Numbered from the stretch's first letter, positions 31,884-41,700 are shown. The stretch: DNA of 64,000 nt from Paracoccus homiensis (GCF_900111675.1 NZ_FOHO01000017.1:1-64000), one strand, 5' to 3'. Made by a program: numbers and translations. The notes: generated from the sequence alone by a model not told the origin.

Positions 31884-32266
31884 CCTTCATCGATCGCGTT
31901 TTTCGCGTCCTCCGAGGATTGATCGACATCGAGCGCTGCCAGGCAAGCTTGTGCGATATCCCGGTTCGGTCCATCGGCTTCCGGCATGGTCGCCCAACCG
32001 GATGACATGAGAGCGTCGCGCCTCTGGTAGGTCGATGCTGCCCGGATCGCTGCAAGCTTGTCCGCCCGAGCCGGGTCTGACCGCGCCATGTCGAGGCAGA
32101 CCGGTACCATTGAGGCGACGACATCGTTCCGGGACATCGCCATCGCCCTGTCATTCGAAGTGCCGCCGGTCACCCAGCCGCCCCACGAAAATCCGGCGAC
32201 GCCGACAAAGACAGCGCCGATCGCGGCACCATAGATGCCGGGCTTGAGCCATTCGGGAGCATTCAT
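31880..32266 (-). CDS. uncharacterised small membrane-anchored protein, operon gene 2
   Basis: 128 residues. One hydrophobic segment near the N-terminus (GIYGAAIGAVFVGVAGFSWG, residues 10-29) should span or anchor in the inner membrane. The rest (AMSRNDVVASMVPVCLDMAR, AASTYQRRDALMSSGWATMP, DIAQACLAALDV) is probably helical and periplasmic. The Cys residues in PVCLDM and AQACLA might pair. It resembles conserved hypothetical proteins of rhizobia and rhodobacters, without a known role. It overlaps genes 1 and 3 by ATGA. Confidence 0.72.
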   Translation of the reverse strand: MNAPEWLKPGIYGAAIGAVFVGVAGFSWGGWVTGGTSNDRAMAMSRNDVVASMVPVCLDMARSDPARADKLAAIRAASTYQRRDALMSSGWATMPEADGPNRDIAQACLAALDVDQSSEDAKNAIDEG

Positions 32267-32577
32267 TTCAAGTCCTCCTGCGGAGAAAGCGCCGCCTCGC
32301 TGTGATTGTTTTTCTCAGTCGCGTCCCGATCCCGGCTCAGCGCCTCTTTCAGGTCGCTGTCGGAAATCGCCCGTAACTCTGTCCATCCCGCATAACCGCC
32401 CCTTTCGCGCACCGTCAGATAGGTCGCCGTCCGGCGATACGCCTCGAAGCTCAGCCCCTGAAGAAGCTCCTCTTCGACAAGAACCTCGTAGTCGCCGGCG
32501 GGTAGATTGCCCGGGCATCCCGGCAAGGTGAACGGGTTCGAAAACGTCACCGTCGATCTGGTCGACCGCATGTTCAT
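32263..32577 (-). CDS. uncharacterised 104-residue protein, first gene of the coupled operon
   Basis: Start ATG 32577 is chosen because GGAG stands about 8 bp upstream and upstream codons of the longer frame look non-coding. The core FSNPFTLPGCPGNLPAGDYE then VLVEEELLQGLSFEAYRRTA and TYLTVRERGG looks like a small beta-barrel, and GDYEVLVEEELLQGLSF resembles a conserved alphaproteobacterial hypothetical family. The C-terminus is charged and low-complexity. It heads a run of five genes each joined by ATGA. Confidence 0.7.
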   Translation of the reverse strand: MNMRSTRSTVTFSNPFTLPGCPGNLPAGDYEVLVEEELLQGLSFEAYRRTATYLTVRERGGYAGWTELRAISDSDLKEALSRDRDATEKNNHSEAALSPQEDLK

Positions 32578-32849
32578 CTCTAATCTCCGCGATGTTGGCA
32601 GATCCGTCGCTCGCCACTTTTGACGGCCCATTGGAGTGCGGGACGGAAAAGTCGAACGATGTATTTTCTTATACATCGGGATCATCCGAGTGGCGCTGAC
32701 GCATGTTAGTCCCGGGCACCGAACCGGCTGCGACGTTCCTGGGGGCGGTCGCCCGCATTGACCTGTGTAAGGGCGGCGAAACCGACCTGCGCATATCCTT
32801 TGGGAAACAGGGATGATCTGCATTCCTGCACCCCTCGAAAGGACTAGCA
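32578..32849. promoter_or_regulatory. divergent intergenic region with a dispersed repeat
   Basis: 272 bp between the coupled operon (-) and the 32850 gene (+). It must hold both promoters, but no convincing -35/-10 pair is visible. It contains GCTGACGCATGTTAGTCCC (from 32695), one copy of a repeat also found at 33712-33739 and 35680-35708, and a weaker inverted copy at 32751-32771. A short AT-rich palindrome, GATGTATTTTCTTATACATC, lies at 32659-32678. Confidence 0.5.
32659..32678. repeat. short inverted repeat GATGTAT...ATACATC upstream of the coupled operon
   Basis: GATGTAT (32659-32665) and ATACATC (32672-32678) are exact 7-bp inverted repeats separated by 6 bp, about 85 bp upstream of the first gene of the coupled operon. 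It looks like a regulator-binding site, unassigned. Confidence 0.45.
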
Positions 32850-33275
32850 ATGGCCGACCCCAATGCTCTCAACCCGCACCCGCCCGAGTTCGATCGGTTT
32901 CTCTACGCTTTCGTCGGCGAGGACCGGAAAGGCTATGCCGTGACGGTGCTCTCCACGCTTGCGCGGCTTGGACTCGATCCATGGAAGGAAACTGCTGAAC
33001 TGGTCACGCTGGAGCGCGACGCCGCACGAACACGCTTGGGAACACTGCTTGCCCGGTTCCGGGACGTTCCTGCGCTCGCCAGCGATCACGGCAGGATGGC
33101 ACGAGACTTAAGCCAGCTGCTTCCCGAAGGACCGACGTCAGGTTTCCTGCAGCGCGCTGCCTCGACGGTGGTCGATGGCCGCCCGCGAACAAGCGGAGCG
33201 ATCTGGGCGGTGCTCGCGATTGTATTTATACTGTTTCAGATGTTCATGGTTGGCGGGTCGGGGTCAGGCGAATGA
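32850..33275 (+). CDS. uncharacterised 141-residue protein with C-terminal membrane anchor
   Basis: Start ATG 32850 has GAAAGGA 9 bp upstream. The N-terminal two thirds (PPEFDRFLYAFVGEDRKGYA, VLSTLARLGLDPWKETAEL, LGTLLARFRDVPALASDHGR) are helical and cytoplasmic. The C-terminus has a single strong membrane segment (SGAIWAVLAIVFILFQMFMV). It is therefore a tail-anchored protein. I know similar hypothetical proteins in rhizobia but no function. Its stop overlaps the next start (ATGA). Confidence 0.75.
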   Translation: MADPNALNPHPPEFDRFLYAFVGEDRKGYAVTVLSTLARLGLDPWKETAELVTLERDAARTRLGTLLARFRDVPALASDHGRMARDLSQLLPEGPTSGFLQRAASTVVDGRPRTSGAIWAVLAIVFILFQMFMVGGSGSGE

Positions 33276-33685
33276 CCGCATCAACCGCGACCGCGAGGAG
33301 ACCGGCCCATGCAGCGCACGAGTCCGGCACACTTTCTCCACACGAACAGGGCATACTCTGGGACATGGAGGAACACTTCTGGACCAGTGGCGCCGACAAC
33401 GCGCGGGCGACGACAGCGACCAACGCCGTCATGGTCTTCCCCTATCCGCCCGACATCCTCCAGGGTGACCAGATCTGGACCCACCTTCGCGAAAACACTG
33501 GCTGGCGCACCGTTGTCATGTCCGAACGGCGCGTGATGCGGTGTCATGACATCGCGATTCTCACCTATCGCGCCTCGGCGGAGAAGGCCGACGTACCGAT
33601 CTACGAGGCCCTCTGCACCTCGACCTATCTCAACGATGAGGGCATATGGCTGAGGATTTCCCACCAGCAAACTGCGGTGAGTTGA
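33272..33685 (+). CDS. NTF2-like (DUF4440/SnoaL-type) protein
   Basis: 137 residues. The core LSPHEQGILWDMEEHFWTSG, NAVMVFPYPPDILQGDQIW, VVMSERRVMRCHDIAILTYR and LCTSTYLNDEGIWLRISHQQ follows the NTF2-like cone fold: N-terminal helix with a WxxExxFW motif, then curved sheet ending WxxxxHQ(T). Such proteins bind small molecules or act as small isomerases and detoxifying proteins. It is coupled to the tail-anchored protein gene by a 4-bp overlap. Confidence 0.7.
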   Translation: MTASTATARRPAHAAHESGTLSPHEQGILWDMEEHFWTSGADNARATTATNAVMVFPYPPDILQGDQIWTHLRENTGWRTVVMSERRVMRCHDIAILTYRASAEKADVPIYEALCTSTYLNDEGIWLRISHQQTAVS

Positions 33686-33711
33686 GGTGCGCACGGACAA
33701 CCGACCTGCCG

Positions 33712-33739
33712 CAGGCGCCGGGGCTAACCTGCGTCAGTG
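33712..33739 (-). repeat. dispersed intergenic repeat, copy 2
   Basis: On the minus strand: CACTGACGCAGGTTAGCCCC then GGCGCCTG. It matches the 35680-35708 copy at about 24 of 29 positions and the copy near 32695 less closely. It lies in the gap between the NTF2-like gene and the 62-residue protein gene. Confidence 0.55.
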
Positions 33740-33895
33740 CGGCGGGGTGCCGACTCTGCTTAGATGAGACACGCCGCCGAACATTCGGTGGTGCATTTTT
33801 CCGAGTACCCGAGAAGCGTGTGGGCGTGCCGATCTCCAAAGGACGGCATGTCGACACGCTTCTTATTCTCGGAGCGTCCAGAAAGGACAAGTCCA

Positions 33896-34084
33896 ATGAC
33901 CCCCGAACAGAACAAGACTGCCGAGAAGATGAAGTCCGTGAAAGCCGCGTGGGACCAAGCGCCCCCCGGCCCGAAGAAGGATGCGGCGCTGAAGCATTAT
34001 CAGGCAGCTGAGAAGGCCAACACGGCCGAGAATGACGCCGAGACCAACAAGGAACTCGATGCGGCGACCCACGCCCTCGCGTGA
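33896..34084 (+). CDS. small helical protein, 62 residues
   Basis: Start ATG 33896 follows GAAAGGA (33881-33887). The sequence MTPEQNKTAEKMKSVKAAWD, APPGPKKDAALKHYQAAEKA, NTAENDAETNKELDAATHAL is Lys/Glu/Ala-rich and fully helical, probably a small stable helical bundle. Similar small proteins are widespread in rhizobia next to stress genes; no function is known to me. A hairpin after the stop separates it from the convergent Crp/Fnr gene. Confidence 0.7.
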   Translation: MTPEQNKTAEKMKSVKAAWDQAPPGPKKDAALKHYQAAEKANTAENDAETNKELDAATHALA

Positions 34085-34108
34085 CTTCCGGCGTCTGAAG
34101 TGATCACC

Positions 34109-34138
34109 GGGGCCGCCTGCCGAGCAAGAGGGCGGCCC
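34109..34138. terminator. hairpin between convergent genes
   Basis: GGGCCGCC (34110-34117) and GGCGGCCC (34131-34138) pair exactly, with a 13-nt loop, followed on the + strand by TCTCATTTC. It sits 25 bp after the small gene and 2 bp before the end of the Crp/Fnr gene, and can serve both strands. Confidence 0.55.
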
Positions 34139-34140
34139 TC

Positions 34141-34875
34141 TCATTTCAGGAGCGGCCCGGTCTGGTCCAGATATGCCGGATCGAACTCGGCAAGGTCCAC
34201 AAGACCGCCATAGTCGTGAAAGGTCACGCGGCCGTCCCGAAAGGTCACCAGCCCTTCCTCGCGAAGATGCCGGAGGACGCGGTTCACATGGACCGCGCTC
34301 AACCCCAGCGTATCGGCGAGGTGGTATTGCGTCAGAGGGCAGTCGAAACCTTCCCCGCTGCCGACGCCGACCAACGCAAGCCTCGATCCCAGCTCCAGAA
34401 GGAAATGCGCCATTCGGGCGTCCGCATCACGCCGACCAATCCCGACGAGATGTTCCACGACCATCGCCTCGTCCCTTGACGCCGCCCAGAGGATGGCGGT
34501 CGCAAGACGCGGCGTCCGCGCGAGGGCACCGAGAAGATCGCTCGCCAGCACTTCGGCGGCCTCGATGTCGACGATAGGTTCGAAGCTGTGATCCGACGTG
34601 CGCAACAGGACGCTGCGCAGTCCCAGGAAATCCCCCGGCACCTGGAAGTCCACAATCTGCCGGGTCCCGTCGGCCTGCAACTTGTACGAACAGACCCAAC
34701 CTGACGACAGAATGTACGCGGCCTGAGCCGACTGGCCCTGATGCACCATGTCACGCCCCGCGACGAATAAGCGACGACGCTGGTGCAGTCGCTCAAGCAC
34801 GGCCAGCTCGACCTCCGACAGAGCGACGAAGGCCGAGAGCTTGCGGGTCAAGGGGCTGTGTTCTGCTGATGTCAT
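34141..34875 (-). CDS. Crp/Fnr-family transcriptional regulator
   Basis: 244 residues from ATG 34875 with GGAGGC-type site (GGAGCCTCC) just upstream; the longer frame to 35046 is not supported. The N-terminal cyclic-nucleotide-type barrel has RRRLFVAGRDMVHQGQSAQA and ILSSGWVCSYKLQADGTRQI then VDFQVPGDFLGL. The C-terminal HTH is CPLTQYHLADTLGLSAVHVN then RVLRHLREEGLVTF. The N-terminal cysteine cluster of oxygen-sensing FNR is missing, so it is not an iron-sulfur FNR; FixK- or stress-type is more likely. An Fnr-like box lies 49 bp upstream of its start. Confidence 0.9.
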   Translation of the reverse strand: MTSAEHSPLTRKLSAFVALSEVELAVLERLHQRRRLFVAGRDMVHQGQSAQAAYILSSGWVCSYKLQADGTRQIVDFQVPGDFLGLRSVLLRTSDHSFEPIVDIEAAEVLASDLLGALARTPRLATAILWAASRDEAMVVEHLVGIGRRDADARMAHFLLELGSRLALVGVGSGEGFDCPLTQYHLADTLGLSAVHVNRVLRHLREEGLVTFRDGRVTFHDYGGLVDLAEFDPAYLDQTGPLLK

Positions 34876-34923
34876 GGAGGCTCCTAGCGTATCGTGACCC
34901 AGGAGCGGAAATCGGCCCGGACA

Positions 34924-34937
34924 CTGCTCTGGATCAG
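34924..34937. promoter_or_regulatory. Fnr/FixK-like box upstream of the Crp/Fnr gene
   Basis: Minus strand CTGATCCAGAGCAG. It differs by one base from the perfect palindrome CTGATCCAGATCAG found at 47741-47754, and fits the Crp/Fnr-type pattern TGAT-N4-ATCA. The likely meaning is autoregulation. Confidence 0.5.
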
Positions 34938-35025
34938 TCCAGCATAGAGCGCCTCCTGCGAAAAGTACGGATGTATCTGAACCTCGCCTTACACGGGGAT
35001 CACGCTGCCAGGGAAGGGACGCCAG

Positions 35026-35262
35026 ATGTCGACCGCGAGCGAACATGCAGGCAGGGCCGCCCTGTCAATCTGCGAGGCGCTCCTGCTTGCCTTGAAAGAT
35101 CGCGGGGTGCTGCCAGAGCACGAGATCGTGGGGGTTCTTCGCGACGCCGCGGCGACCCATGAGAACGCCGTTGGTACCGACCTCGAAATGGAAAGGCATC
35201 GGGCCGTCGCCGAAATTATCAACTCGATCATCGCTGGCGGAAACTCGGTTCGACGCTCGTGA
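35026..35262 (+). CDS. uncharacterised 78-residue protein
   Basis: MSTASEHAGRAALSICEALL then LALKDRGVLPEHEIVGVLRD, AAATHENAVGTDLEMERHRA and VAEIINSIIAGGNSV: entirely helical, no membrane segment or cysteine pair. Similar short proteins occur in rhizobial plasmids; function is unknown. It is divergent from the Crp/Fnr gene, so the Fnr-like box at 34924 may also control it. Confidence 0.65.
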   Translation: MSTASEHAGRAALSICEALLLALKDRGVLPEHEIVGVLRDAAATHENAVGTDLEMERHRAVAEIINSIIAGGNSVRRS

Positions 35263-35395
35263 TGCCATACCGCGGCGGTCTTGATCCGCAATCCCGAAGA
35301 ATAGTCCCACCAGGTTTTCGCCGCATTGCGCGCATCCAAGCCGGGCATTCGAACAAGGCACTTACGCCCGACAATCCTCGACAAGGAGCAAGTCG

Positions 35396-35496
35396 ATGTC
35401 ATTCAGTCCCTTCCACGATCGGGTGCTCGTCCGCCGCATTGAAGGCGACGAGACGACCAAGGGCGGCCTCATCATTCCCGATACTGCCAAGGAGAT
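35396..35496 (+). pseudogene. groES: groES (co-chaperonin), first 33 codons only
   Basis: From ATG 35396 (AAGGAG 12 bp upstream) the frame reads [20 protein letters not shown] then [12 protein letters not shown], which is the conserved GroES N-terminus. After KE the family would continue KPQEGEVVAVG; instead [13 protein letters not shown] follows. The frame stays open to 35872 but that part is unrelated and not convincing coding sequence. The mobile loop is kept but most of the barrel is lost; no groEL is nearby. Confidence 0.8.
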
Positions 35497-35868
35497 GGTC
35501 TACTGGTATCCAGCGTCATCAGCTTGTTCTTTCATTCATCTAACGGGAAATAAGAAGCGCACGGACATACCGACCTTTTGGGAAAAGTATGCCCCCACGC
35601 CTCTCAGGTACTCGCAAATACTGTGCCCTCAATGTACGGCGGGCACGTCTCCATATACGGCTTCTCAGAACGTGACGGCACTAACGCAGATTAGCCCGGG
35701 CGCTTGGCGCAGCTCGATCTTGTCCACGACTAGCTCTCGTTCAACTGAACGCAGTCGATTTCGGCCCCAGCACAGCGGTTTTGACCGGGAGGTATCGAGA
35801 CTATGCACATGTCGTGATCACTCTCTGCCTGCCAAGGAGTTTTCCAGACTGCTCTTTCATCGGCTGAT
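35497..35868. other. unassigned DNA of different composition; holds dispersed repeat copy 3
   Basis: 372 bp, less GC-rich than the neighbours, between the groES break and the end of the SLC13 gene. It contains CACTAACGCAGATTAGCCCG then GGCGCTTGG (35680-35708), a copy of the repeat seen near 32695 and 33712. No gene is supported. It probably came in with the event that cut groES. Confidence 0.4.
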
Positions 35869-37650
35869 TTAGAAGGGAAAGAACGTCGGAATTGCCAGGA
35901 CTGCGGCGCCCCCCACGATGATATTCATTGGAAGGCCGATCTTGATGAAGTCCATGAACTTGTAGTTGCCGGCGCCATAGACCAGTGTGTTGGTCTGATA
36001 GCCGATCGGGGTCGCGAAGCTTGCGCTCGCTCCGAACATGACTGCGACAACGAAGGGGCGTGGATCAACCCCGATCTGGTCCGCCAGTCCGATCGCCAGA
36101 GGGGTCACGACGACCGCGACCGCACTGTTGGTGACCGCCTCCGTCAAGGTCGAAGCGAGCAGATAGACCGCGGCCAGGGCGATGATCGGGGGCATGTCCG
36201 CAAGCGGCGGGGCAATGGCACCGACGATCAAGGCAATCGCGCCCGAGTGCTGCAGCCCCGCACCAACCACCAGCATCGAGAAGATCAGAACGAGCACGCC
36301 CGCGTCGATGGAACTCCAGGCCTCATCGTTGTCGATGCAGCGCAGGATGAGGATGAAGGCCACGGCGACGAGGGAGACAAGGCTGATGTCCGCCACACCG
36401 ATGGCGGCCAGGGCCACCACTGCAAACAGTGCCGCAAGCGCAAGCGGGGCCTTGCCGCGTCGAAAGGGGCGCCCTCCGGCCATCGTGACGCCAGCCAGGT
36501 CCCCCGCCTCGATCAGGCGGTCGTAGCTTTCGTCGGTTCCCTCCAGTAGCAGTTTGTCCGCTGGTCTGAGGAGCGTGGTCGAGAGGTCGGGGCCAAGGCT
36601 TTCCCCATGACGATGTGCCCCAAGGACACGCATGCCATACCTGAACCCGATGGTCAGTTGCGCGATCCGTACACCGCGGCTGCGATGCGAGAGCGTGACG
36701 ATCGCCTCTGCGACTGTGGTTTCTGAGTTTTCCCTGGCTGTCGGTCCCTGACGCAGTCCGACATCCCATCCTTTCCGGTTTCTCAAGGTCAGAAGTTCGG
36801 AGGTGCGGATAACTGCGATCAGCCGGTCACCAGCGGCAAGGATGTGATCGAGCACGTCGTCACGTCTAACCTCTGCACCGGAACGTATTCCGACCACAGT
36901 CACACCCGGGCGGGTCAGATCATCGATATCCCCCAAGGCGTGACCCAGCCCCCAGAAATCATCCTTTGGGCGCAACTCGGTCAGGAAATCCGCCTCACCT
37001 GCCGCACCCAGATCCGTCTGATCCTTGCGGTTGGGAAGCAGAAGCGGTCCGAGTAGCAGCAGGGTCAATCCGCCGGTAGCCGCGGCCACCAGACCGACCG
37101 GTGTGATTTCCAGAATCGAGAAGGGCGTCAGCCCGATCTCTCTCGCAACGCCATCGACCAGCAGATTGGTCGAGGTTCCGATCAGCGTGCAAGTCCCGCC
37201 GAGCACCGCCATGTAAGAGAGCGGGATCAACAGGCGTGTCGCTGCGAGGCCGAGGCTTTGGGCCAGTCTTATGGCGACCGGGATCAGCACCAGGACGACA
37301 GGTGTGTTGTTCATGAGCGCCGAGGCCACGAGGGTTGAAGCCAGAAACACGCCCGTTGCCGCGATGGGGCGCTGGCCGGCGGCGGCGACGACCCGGTTCG
37401 CCAATGCATCGAGTAACCCGGTGCGTACGAGGGCGCCGCTGAGAATAAACATTGCGGCGATGGTAATCGGCGCGGGATTCGAAAAAACCGACAGAACAGT
37501 GTCTTGAGGCACCAGTCCAAAAACGACAAACAACGCCGCGACCGCTGCGGCCGTCACCTCGGGGGCGAACCGCTCGTAAAGGAAGCCCGCGAAGAGAACC
37601 AGAAGAAGCGCGAGCGCAAGATAAGGCTCAAAGGGGTACAGGTGTGTCAT
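35869..37650 (-). CDS. SLC13/DASS-family permease with TrkA-C (RCK_C) domains
   Basis: 593 residues. Membrane segments flank a central soluble region: N-terminal half up to about residue 205 ([59 protein letters not shown]) and C-terminal part from about 400. The NNTP and [11 protein letters not shown] motifs are the sodium/dicarboxylate-type SNT signatures. Residues about 215-395 hold TrkA-C domains ([40 protein letters not shown]). The second repeat has [19 protein letters not shown] and [19 protein letters not shown]. Such proteins carry sulfate, phosphate or dicarboxylates; the substrate is open. Confidence 0.9.
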   Translation of the reverse strand: MTHLYPFEPYLALALLLVLFAGFLYERFAPEVTAAAVAALFVVFGLVPQDTVLSVFSNPAPITIAAMFILSGALVRTGLLDALANRVVAAAGQRPIAATGVFLASTLVASALMNNTPVVLVLIPVAIRLAQSLGLAATRLLIPLSYMAVLGGTCTLIGTSTNLLVDGVAREIGLTPFSILEITPVGLVAAATGGLTLLLLGPLLLPNRKDQTDLGAAGEADFLTELRPKDDFWGLGHALGDIDDLTRPGVTVVGIRSGAEVRRDDVLDHILAAGDRLIAVIRTSELLTLRNRKGWDVGLRQGPTARENSETTVAEAIVTLSHRSRGVRIAQLTIGFRYGMRVLGAHRHGESLGPDLSTTLLRPADKLLLEGTDESYDRLIEAGDLAGVTMAGGRPFRRGKAPLALAALFAVVALAAIGVADISLVSLVAVAFILILRCIDNDEAWSSIDAGVLVLIFSMLVVGAGLQHSGAIALIVGAIAPPLADMPPIIALAAVYLLASTLTEAVTNSAVAVVVTPLAIGLADQIGVDPRPFVVAVMFGASASFATPIGYQTNTLVYGAGNYKFMDFIKIGLPMNIIVGGAAVLAIPTFFPF

Positions 37651-37783
37651 TCCGGGGTCTCCAGTGCATTGACGGCGGAGAGGTCCTGACGTCGCGCAAT
37701 ATGTGGTCTTTCGTTCTCACTCTACCCCGAAAACCGGCGCAGGGCGCTCTTTGATCGGTAGCCGCGGATCGAGGTCGCGATGA

Positions 37784-38656
37784 TCAGTATGCGATGACCA
37801 TGTGGCGTACCTCTACGGTCATGCTTCGCAGGGCGTTTTCCGACCCCGTGAAGCTCCCGGTGACCGGGACGACCTGATGAATGCCACGGGCGACCGCCAC
37901 GGGAATGAGGTTCTTTGATCCGACGCTCCGGTTTGTAGGGTCGAACGCGACCCACCCGGCACCGGGAACGAACACTTCGGCCCAGGCATGGGTAGAAGCC
38001 GCCCCTTCGGACCCGACAAGGCGCGTTTCGGGATCGAAGAGGTAGCCGGAAACGATGCGGGCCCCGAAGCTGAGCATGCGCGCGGCTTCGGCAAACAACA
38101 CCGCAAAGTCACGGCATGAGCCCCAACCGCGGGAAAGTGTTTCCAGCGGCGACTGTGTCCCTTCCATCTCTCGCCCCTGATATGCGATCTGCGTCGACAC
38201 CCCGTTGGCGATATCCTTGAGCAGAGACAACGTATCCGTGGGGCGCTTAAGGATGTAGGCCTCGACCCAGCTGGAAAACTTGCCGTCAGGGTCGGGATAT
38301 TGTGGTGCCGTCAGGGCGCCGAGGTCGGCCCAATCGTCGCCTGAATAAAGGAAGGGAAAACTGATTGCCTCCGCCGCTATGGCGAATACCGGCCAGACCG
38401 CGGCGGTCAGATCGACCGTGGCACGGCTTTCGATGATCAGATGGTCGCTCGGCTGATTAAACTGTGCCGTGGCGACCGCATTGCCCGCAACGTCATGGGC
38501 CCAGGTGATATCGGCATGGGGCGTGAGGGTGATCTCATGCGACACCAGCCGCAGGTCCCGGGCTTCGCGCGGGCGCAGCATCATCCGATGAGGTCCAAGC
38601 AGAACGGGTTCGCCGTAGCGGTATTCGGTCTTGTGATAGGTCGTCAGCGTGGTCAC
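37784..38656 (-). CDS. transglutaminase-like domain protein
   Basis: 290 residues. The N-terminal beta domain is the bacterial transglutaminase-like N region ([40 protein letters not shown]). The catalytic triad is Cys in [19 protein letters not shown], His in [20 protein letters not shown] and Asp in FDPTN. These proteins are usually cytoplasmic peptidases or amidases of unknown substrate, often linked to alpha-E/circularly permuted ATP-grasp genes, which are not present here. It is 72 bp downstream of the cyclic glucan synthase gene in the same direction. Confidence 0.9.
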   Translation of the reverse strand: MTTLTTYHKTEYRYGEPVLLGPHRMMLRPREARDLRLVSHEITLTPHADITWAHDVAGNAVATAQFNQPSDHLIIESRATVDLTAAVWPVFAIAAEAISFPFLYSGDDWADLGALTAPQYPDPDGKFSSWVEAYILKRPTDTLSLLKDIANGVSTQIAYQGREMEGTQSPLETLSRGWGSCRDFAVLFAEAARMLSFGARIVSGYLFDPETRLVGSEGAASTHAWAEVFVPGAGWVAFDPTNRSVGSKNLIPVAVARGIHQVVPVTGSFTGSENALRSMTVEVRHMVIAY

Positions 38657-38728
38657 GTTAGGTGCCTTTCGGCTGCAATGCGGTCACCCGGTGTCGGGTC
38701 GATTGAGTGGCGACGGTTGGACGGGCGG

Positions 38729-41700
38729 TCAATCCGGCGGGATCGGGAGCACAGAACTGTCGATTTCGGCTGACGTCTCGGCCGACACAAGGGGGCCGAG
38801 AGTCAGGTTCAGGTCGTGAGACCCGCCGTCGAGGGGCAGGAACACCACCGGCCCGGCCGTGATGGGGTGGCCATCCAGCGTGGCTCTCGGATGATCCGCT
38901 CTCTCGATCCGGATCCTGCACGACGTGCCCGCCACCCTCAGCGTCATGGAAAATCCCGGCCAGTCGGGTGGCATGGTGGGGGCGATCCGCAGACGATCTC
39001 CGTCCCGGGTCACGCCGAGGATGCCTTCGATGGCCGCACGGTGCATCCAAGCGGCCGCGCCCGTGTACCAGCTCCAGCCGCCGCGTCCGATATACGGGGC
39101 AACGGAATAGACATCGGCGGCGACCGCATAGGGTTCCGTCCTGTAGCGCTGTACGTCCTCAGGCGACCGGGCGTGATTGATCGGATTGAGCATCGCGAAG
39201 AGCTCCGCAGCGCGCGCTCCATCCCCCAGTCGCGCCCAGGCCAGAATGGCCCACATCGCGGCATGGCTGTATTGCCCGCCATTCTCTCGCAGCCCCGGCG
39301 GATAGCCGGCGATGTAGCCCGGATCCTGCGAGCCCGAGGCGGGACCGATCCCGAATGGCGGCGTGAACAGCCGCGCCAGATCGTTTTCGCGATCGACCAG
39401 AAGGCTGTCGACGGACTCCATCGCGCGCCGCGCGCGATTGGGATCTGCCTGTCCGGACAGCACCGCCCAGCTTTGCGGGATCGAGTCGATGCAACAGGCC
39501 GGGGAGCCGGCCGCCCCCAGCCATGTTCCGTCATCGAAGGTCGCGCGGCGGTACCAGTCCCCATCCCAGGCATGGGTCTCCATGGAGAGGCGCAGCGTTT
39601 CGGCCTGCTCGCGCCAGCGCCGTGCCCGGGCCGGATCGCGCTTTTCCGCAAGCGGCACGAAGGCGCCGAGCGTCTGGAGCAGCAACCAGCCCAGCCAGAC
39701 GCTTTCGCCGCGGCCGGCGGCGCCGACGCGGTTCATACCGTCGTTCCAGTCGCCGCTACCGATCAGCGGCAGACCGTGCTCCCCGGTCAGGCTGAGCGCG
39801 CGGTCCAGCCCCAGGGCGCAGTGAACGAACAGCGACGCGCCGTGGCCAGCATCGTCGGGCAGGAAGAACGCGTCGTGCTCGGTCTCTCCGAGGCGATGTC
39901 CTTCGAGGAAGGGCACCTGTTCGTCCAGTATCACCCCGTCGCCGGTGCTCGTCACATAGGCGGCGACTGCATGCCCCAGCCAGACGCAATCGTCGGAAAT
40001 GCGCGTCCGCACCCCTTGGCCGGAATGCGGCAGCCACCAGTGCTGCACGTCGCCTTCCGGGAACTGGCGGGCGGCGACACGCAGCAGATGCGCGCGGGTA
40101 AGGTCGGGGCGCGTCAGCATGAAGGCCATGTTGTCTTGCAGCTGGTCGCGGAACCCGTAGGCGCCGCTTGCCTGGTAGAAAGCCGCGCGCGCCTCGATCC
40201 GGCAGGCGAGCGCCTGATAGGGCAACCAGCCGTTGACCATGATATCCATCGCCCGGTCCGGCGTGGTGATCTGGAGATTTCCCAGCGTCTCGTTCCAATA
40301 GGTCTGAACCGTGGCCAGTTCGACCTGCATGTCGGCGGACCGCAGCCTTTTCAGAAGCGGGACGACCGCCGCCGCGTCGGCGCATTGGCCGAGGAGATGG
40401 ACGAGCTCGACGCCTTCGCCAGGGCTAAGGGTCAGGGGCCTCATCAGCGCCAAACAAGGATCGAGTCCCGCTCCGACTCGCCCCGACATCACGGTACCCA
40501 AACGCAGTGCGGCGGGGTCGGCATGGCTTCCGCCCGAGCCCAGAAATTCGCTGCGATCTCCGGTCCAGGCCTCGGCCGGACCGGAAGGCGCGTCGAGCGC
40601 GGCGAACATCACCCGGCCGGGAAAGGCGGTGTTCCACGGGTTCCGGACCAGAAGCGCGCCGGTTTCCGGCTCATGCGAGGTGACGAGAAACGGGGCCGAG
40701 GCGGCGCGCGATGGCCCCATGACGGGTTCGCCATAGGCGACGACGCTCAACCTCCGGGGCCGCGTCCCTGTATTGCGCAGGAACAGCCGCGAGACCCTGA
40801 CCGGATCGGCGCGCGGCACGAACTGGACCAATTCGCAGTCGATGCCATTCGCCTGATGCTCGAACCGGCTGTAGCCGAAGCCGTGGCGCACGACGTGCGG
40901 ACCGGCCCCTGCAGAAGGCGACAGAGGGTGCGCAGTCGGTGAAAACAACACGCCGCTGTCGTCGTCTCGGATGTAGATTGCCTCGCCCGGAGGGTCTGCC
41001 ACAGCATCATTGGACCAGGGCGTTAGCTGGTTGTCGCGGCTGTTCTCGGCCCAGGTAAAACCGCTGCCGCTGGCCGACACCTGGAATCCGAAGTCCGGAT
41101 TGGCGATCACGTTGATCCATGGGGCAGGCGTACTGTCCGGTGGGCCAAGGCGGATGACATATTCTCGTCCCTCCCGGTCGAACCCGCCTGTGCCATTGTA
41201 GAACTCGAGGTCCCGGCGGTCGGATAGCGGCCTGGCCTCGTCCCGCTGCGGGGCGGTTCTGTCACGTCTGTTCGCGCGCAGTCGGAGCGCATTGGCGGGT
41301 TGCGGGGCGGGGCCAATCTGTCGCGTGTCTGCGATCATGGTGTCAGCCGTAACAGGATCGGCAAGAAGGGCGTCGAGCTGTTCGCCGATCATGCCACGCC
41401 GGGCCAGCATCACAACCCGCGCCGCAGCCAGGAGAAGCGCCCGCGTATCTGGTGCGATCAGGTCGGAGCGCAGCGCAAACACGGCGCCCCGGGCCGGTCG
41501 CGTGTCGTCGCCGGGACGGGAATGGCTGCTGCGCAAGGCGATGTCGATGGCGGTCTGCAGATCCTTGACATAGGAGGCAGGGTGCTCGTTGAGGATCACC
41601 AGATCGACCGCAAGCTGCCTTCCCAGCCAGTACTCATGGGCCTGTAGCAAGGCACGAACCTGTCCGATATCGGCGGGATCGTCGATGCGCAGCACTACGA

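Noticed and set aside
32695-35708. Dispersed repeats as integron attC sites
   Set aside because: The GTTAG strings superficially resemble attC cores, but paired R'/R'' boxes, cassette arrangement and an integrase are missing.
35396-35872. 158-codon frame as a real groES fusion protein
   Set aside because: Only the first 33 codons match GroES; the rest has non-coding composition and includes the dispersed repeat.
38816-40942. 708-codon plus-strand open frame
   Set aside because: Antisense shadow of the cyclic glucan synthase gene, rich in Arg/Gly/Pro with no domain pattern.
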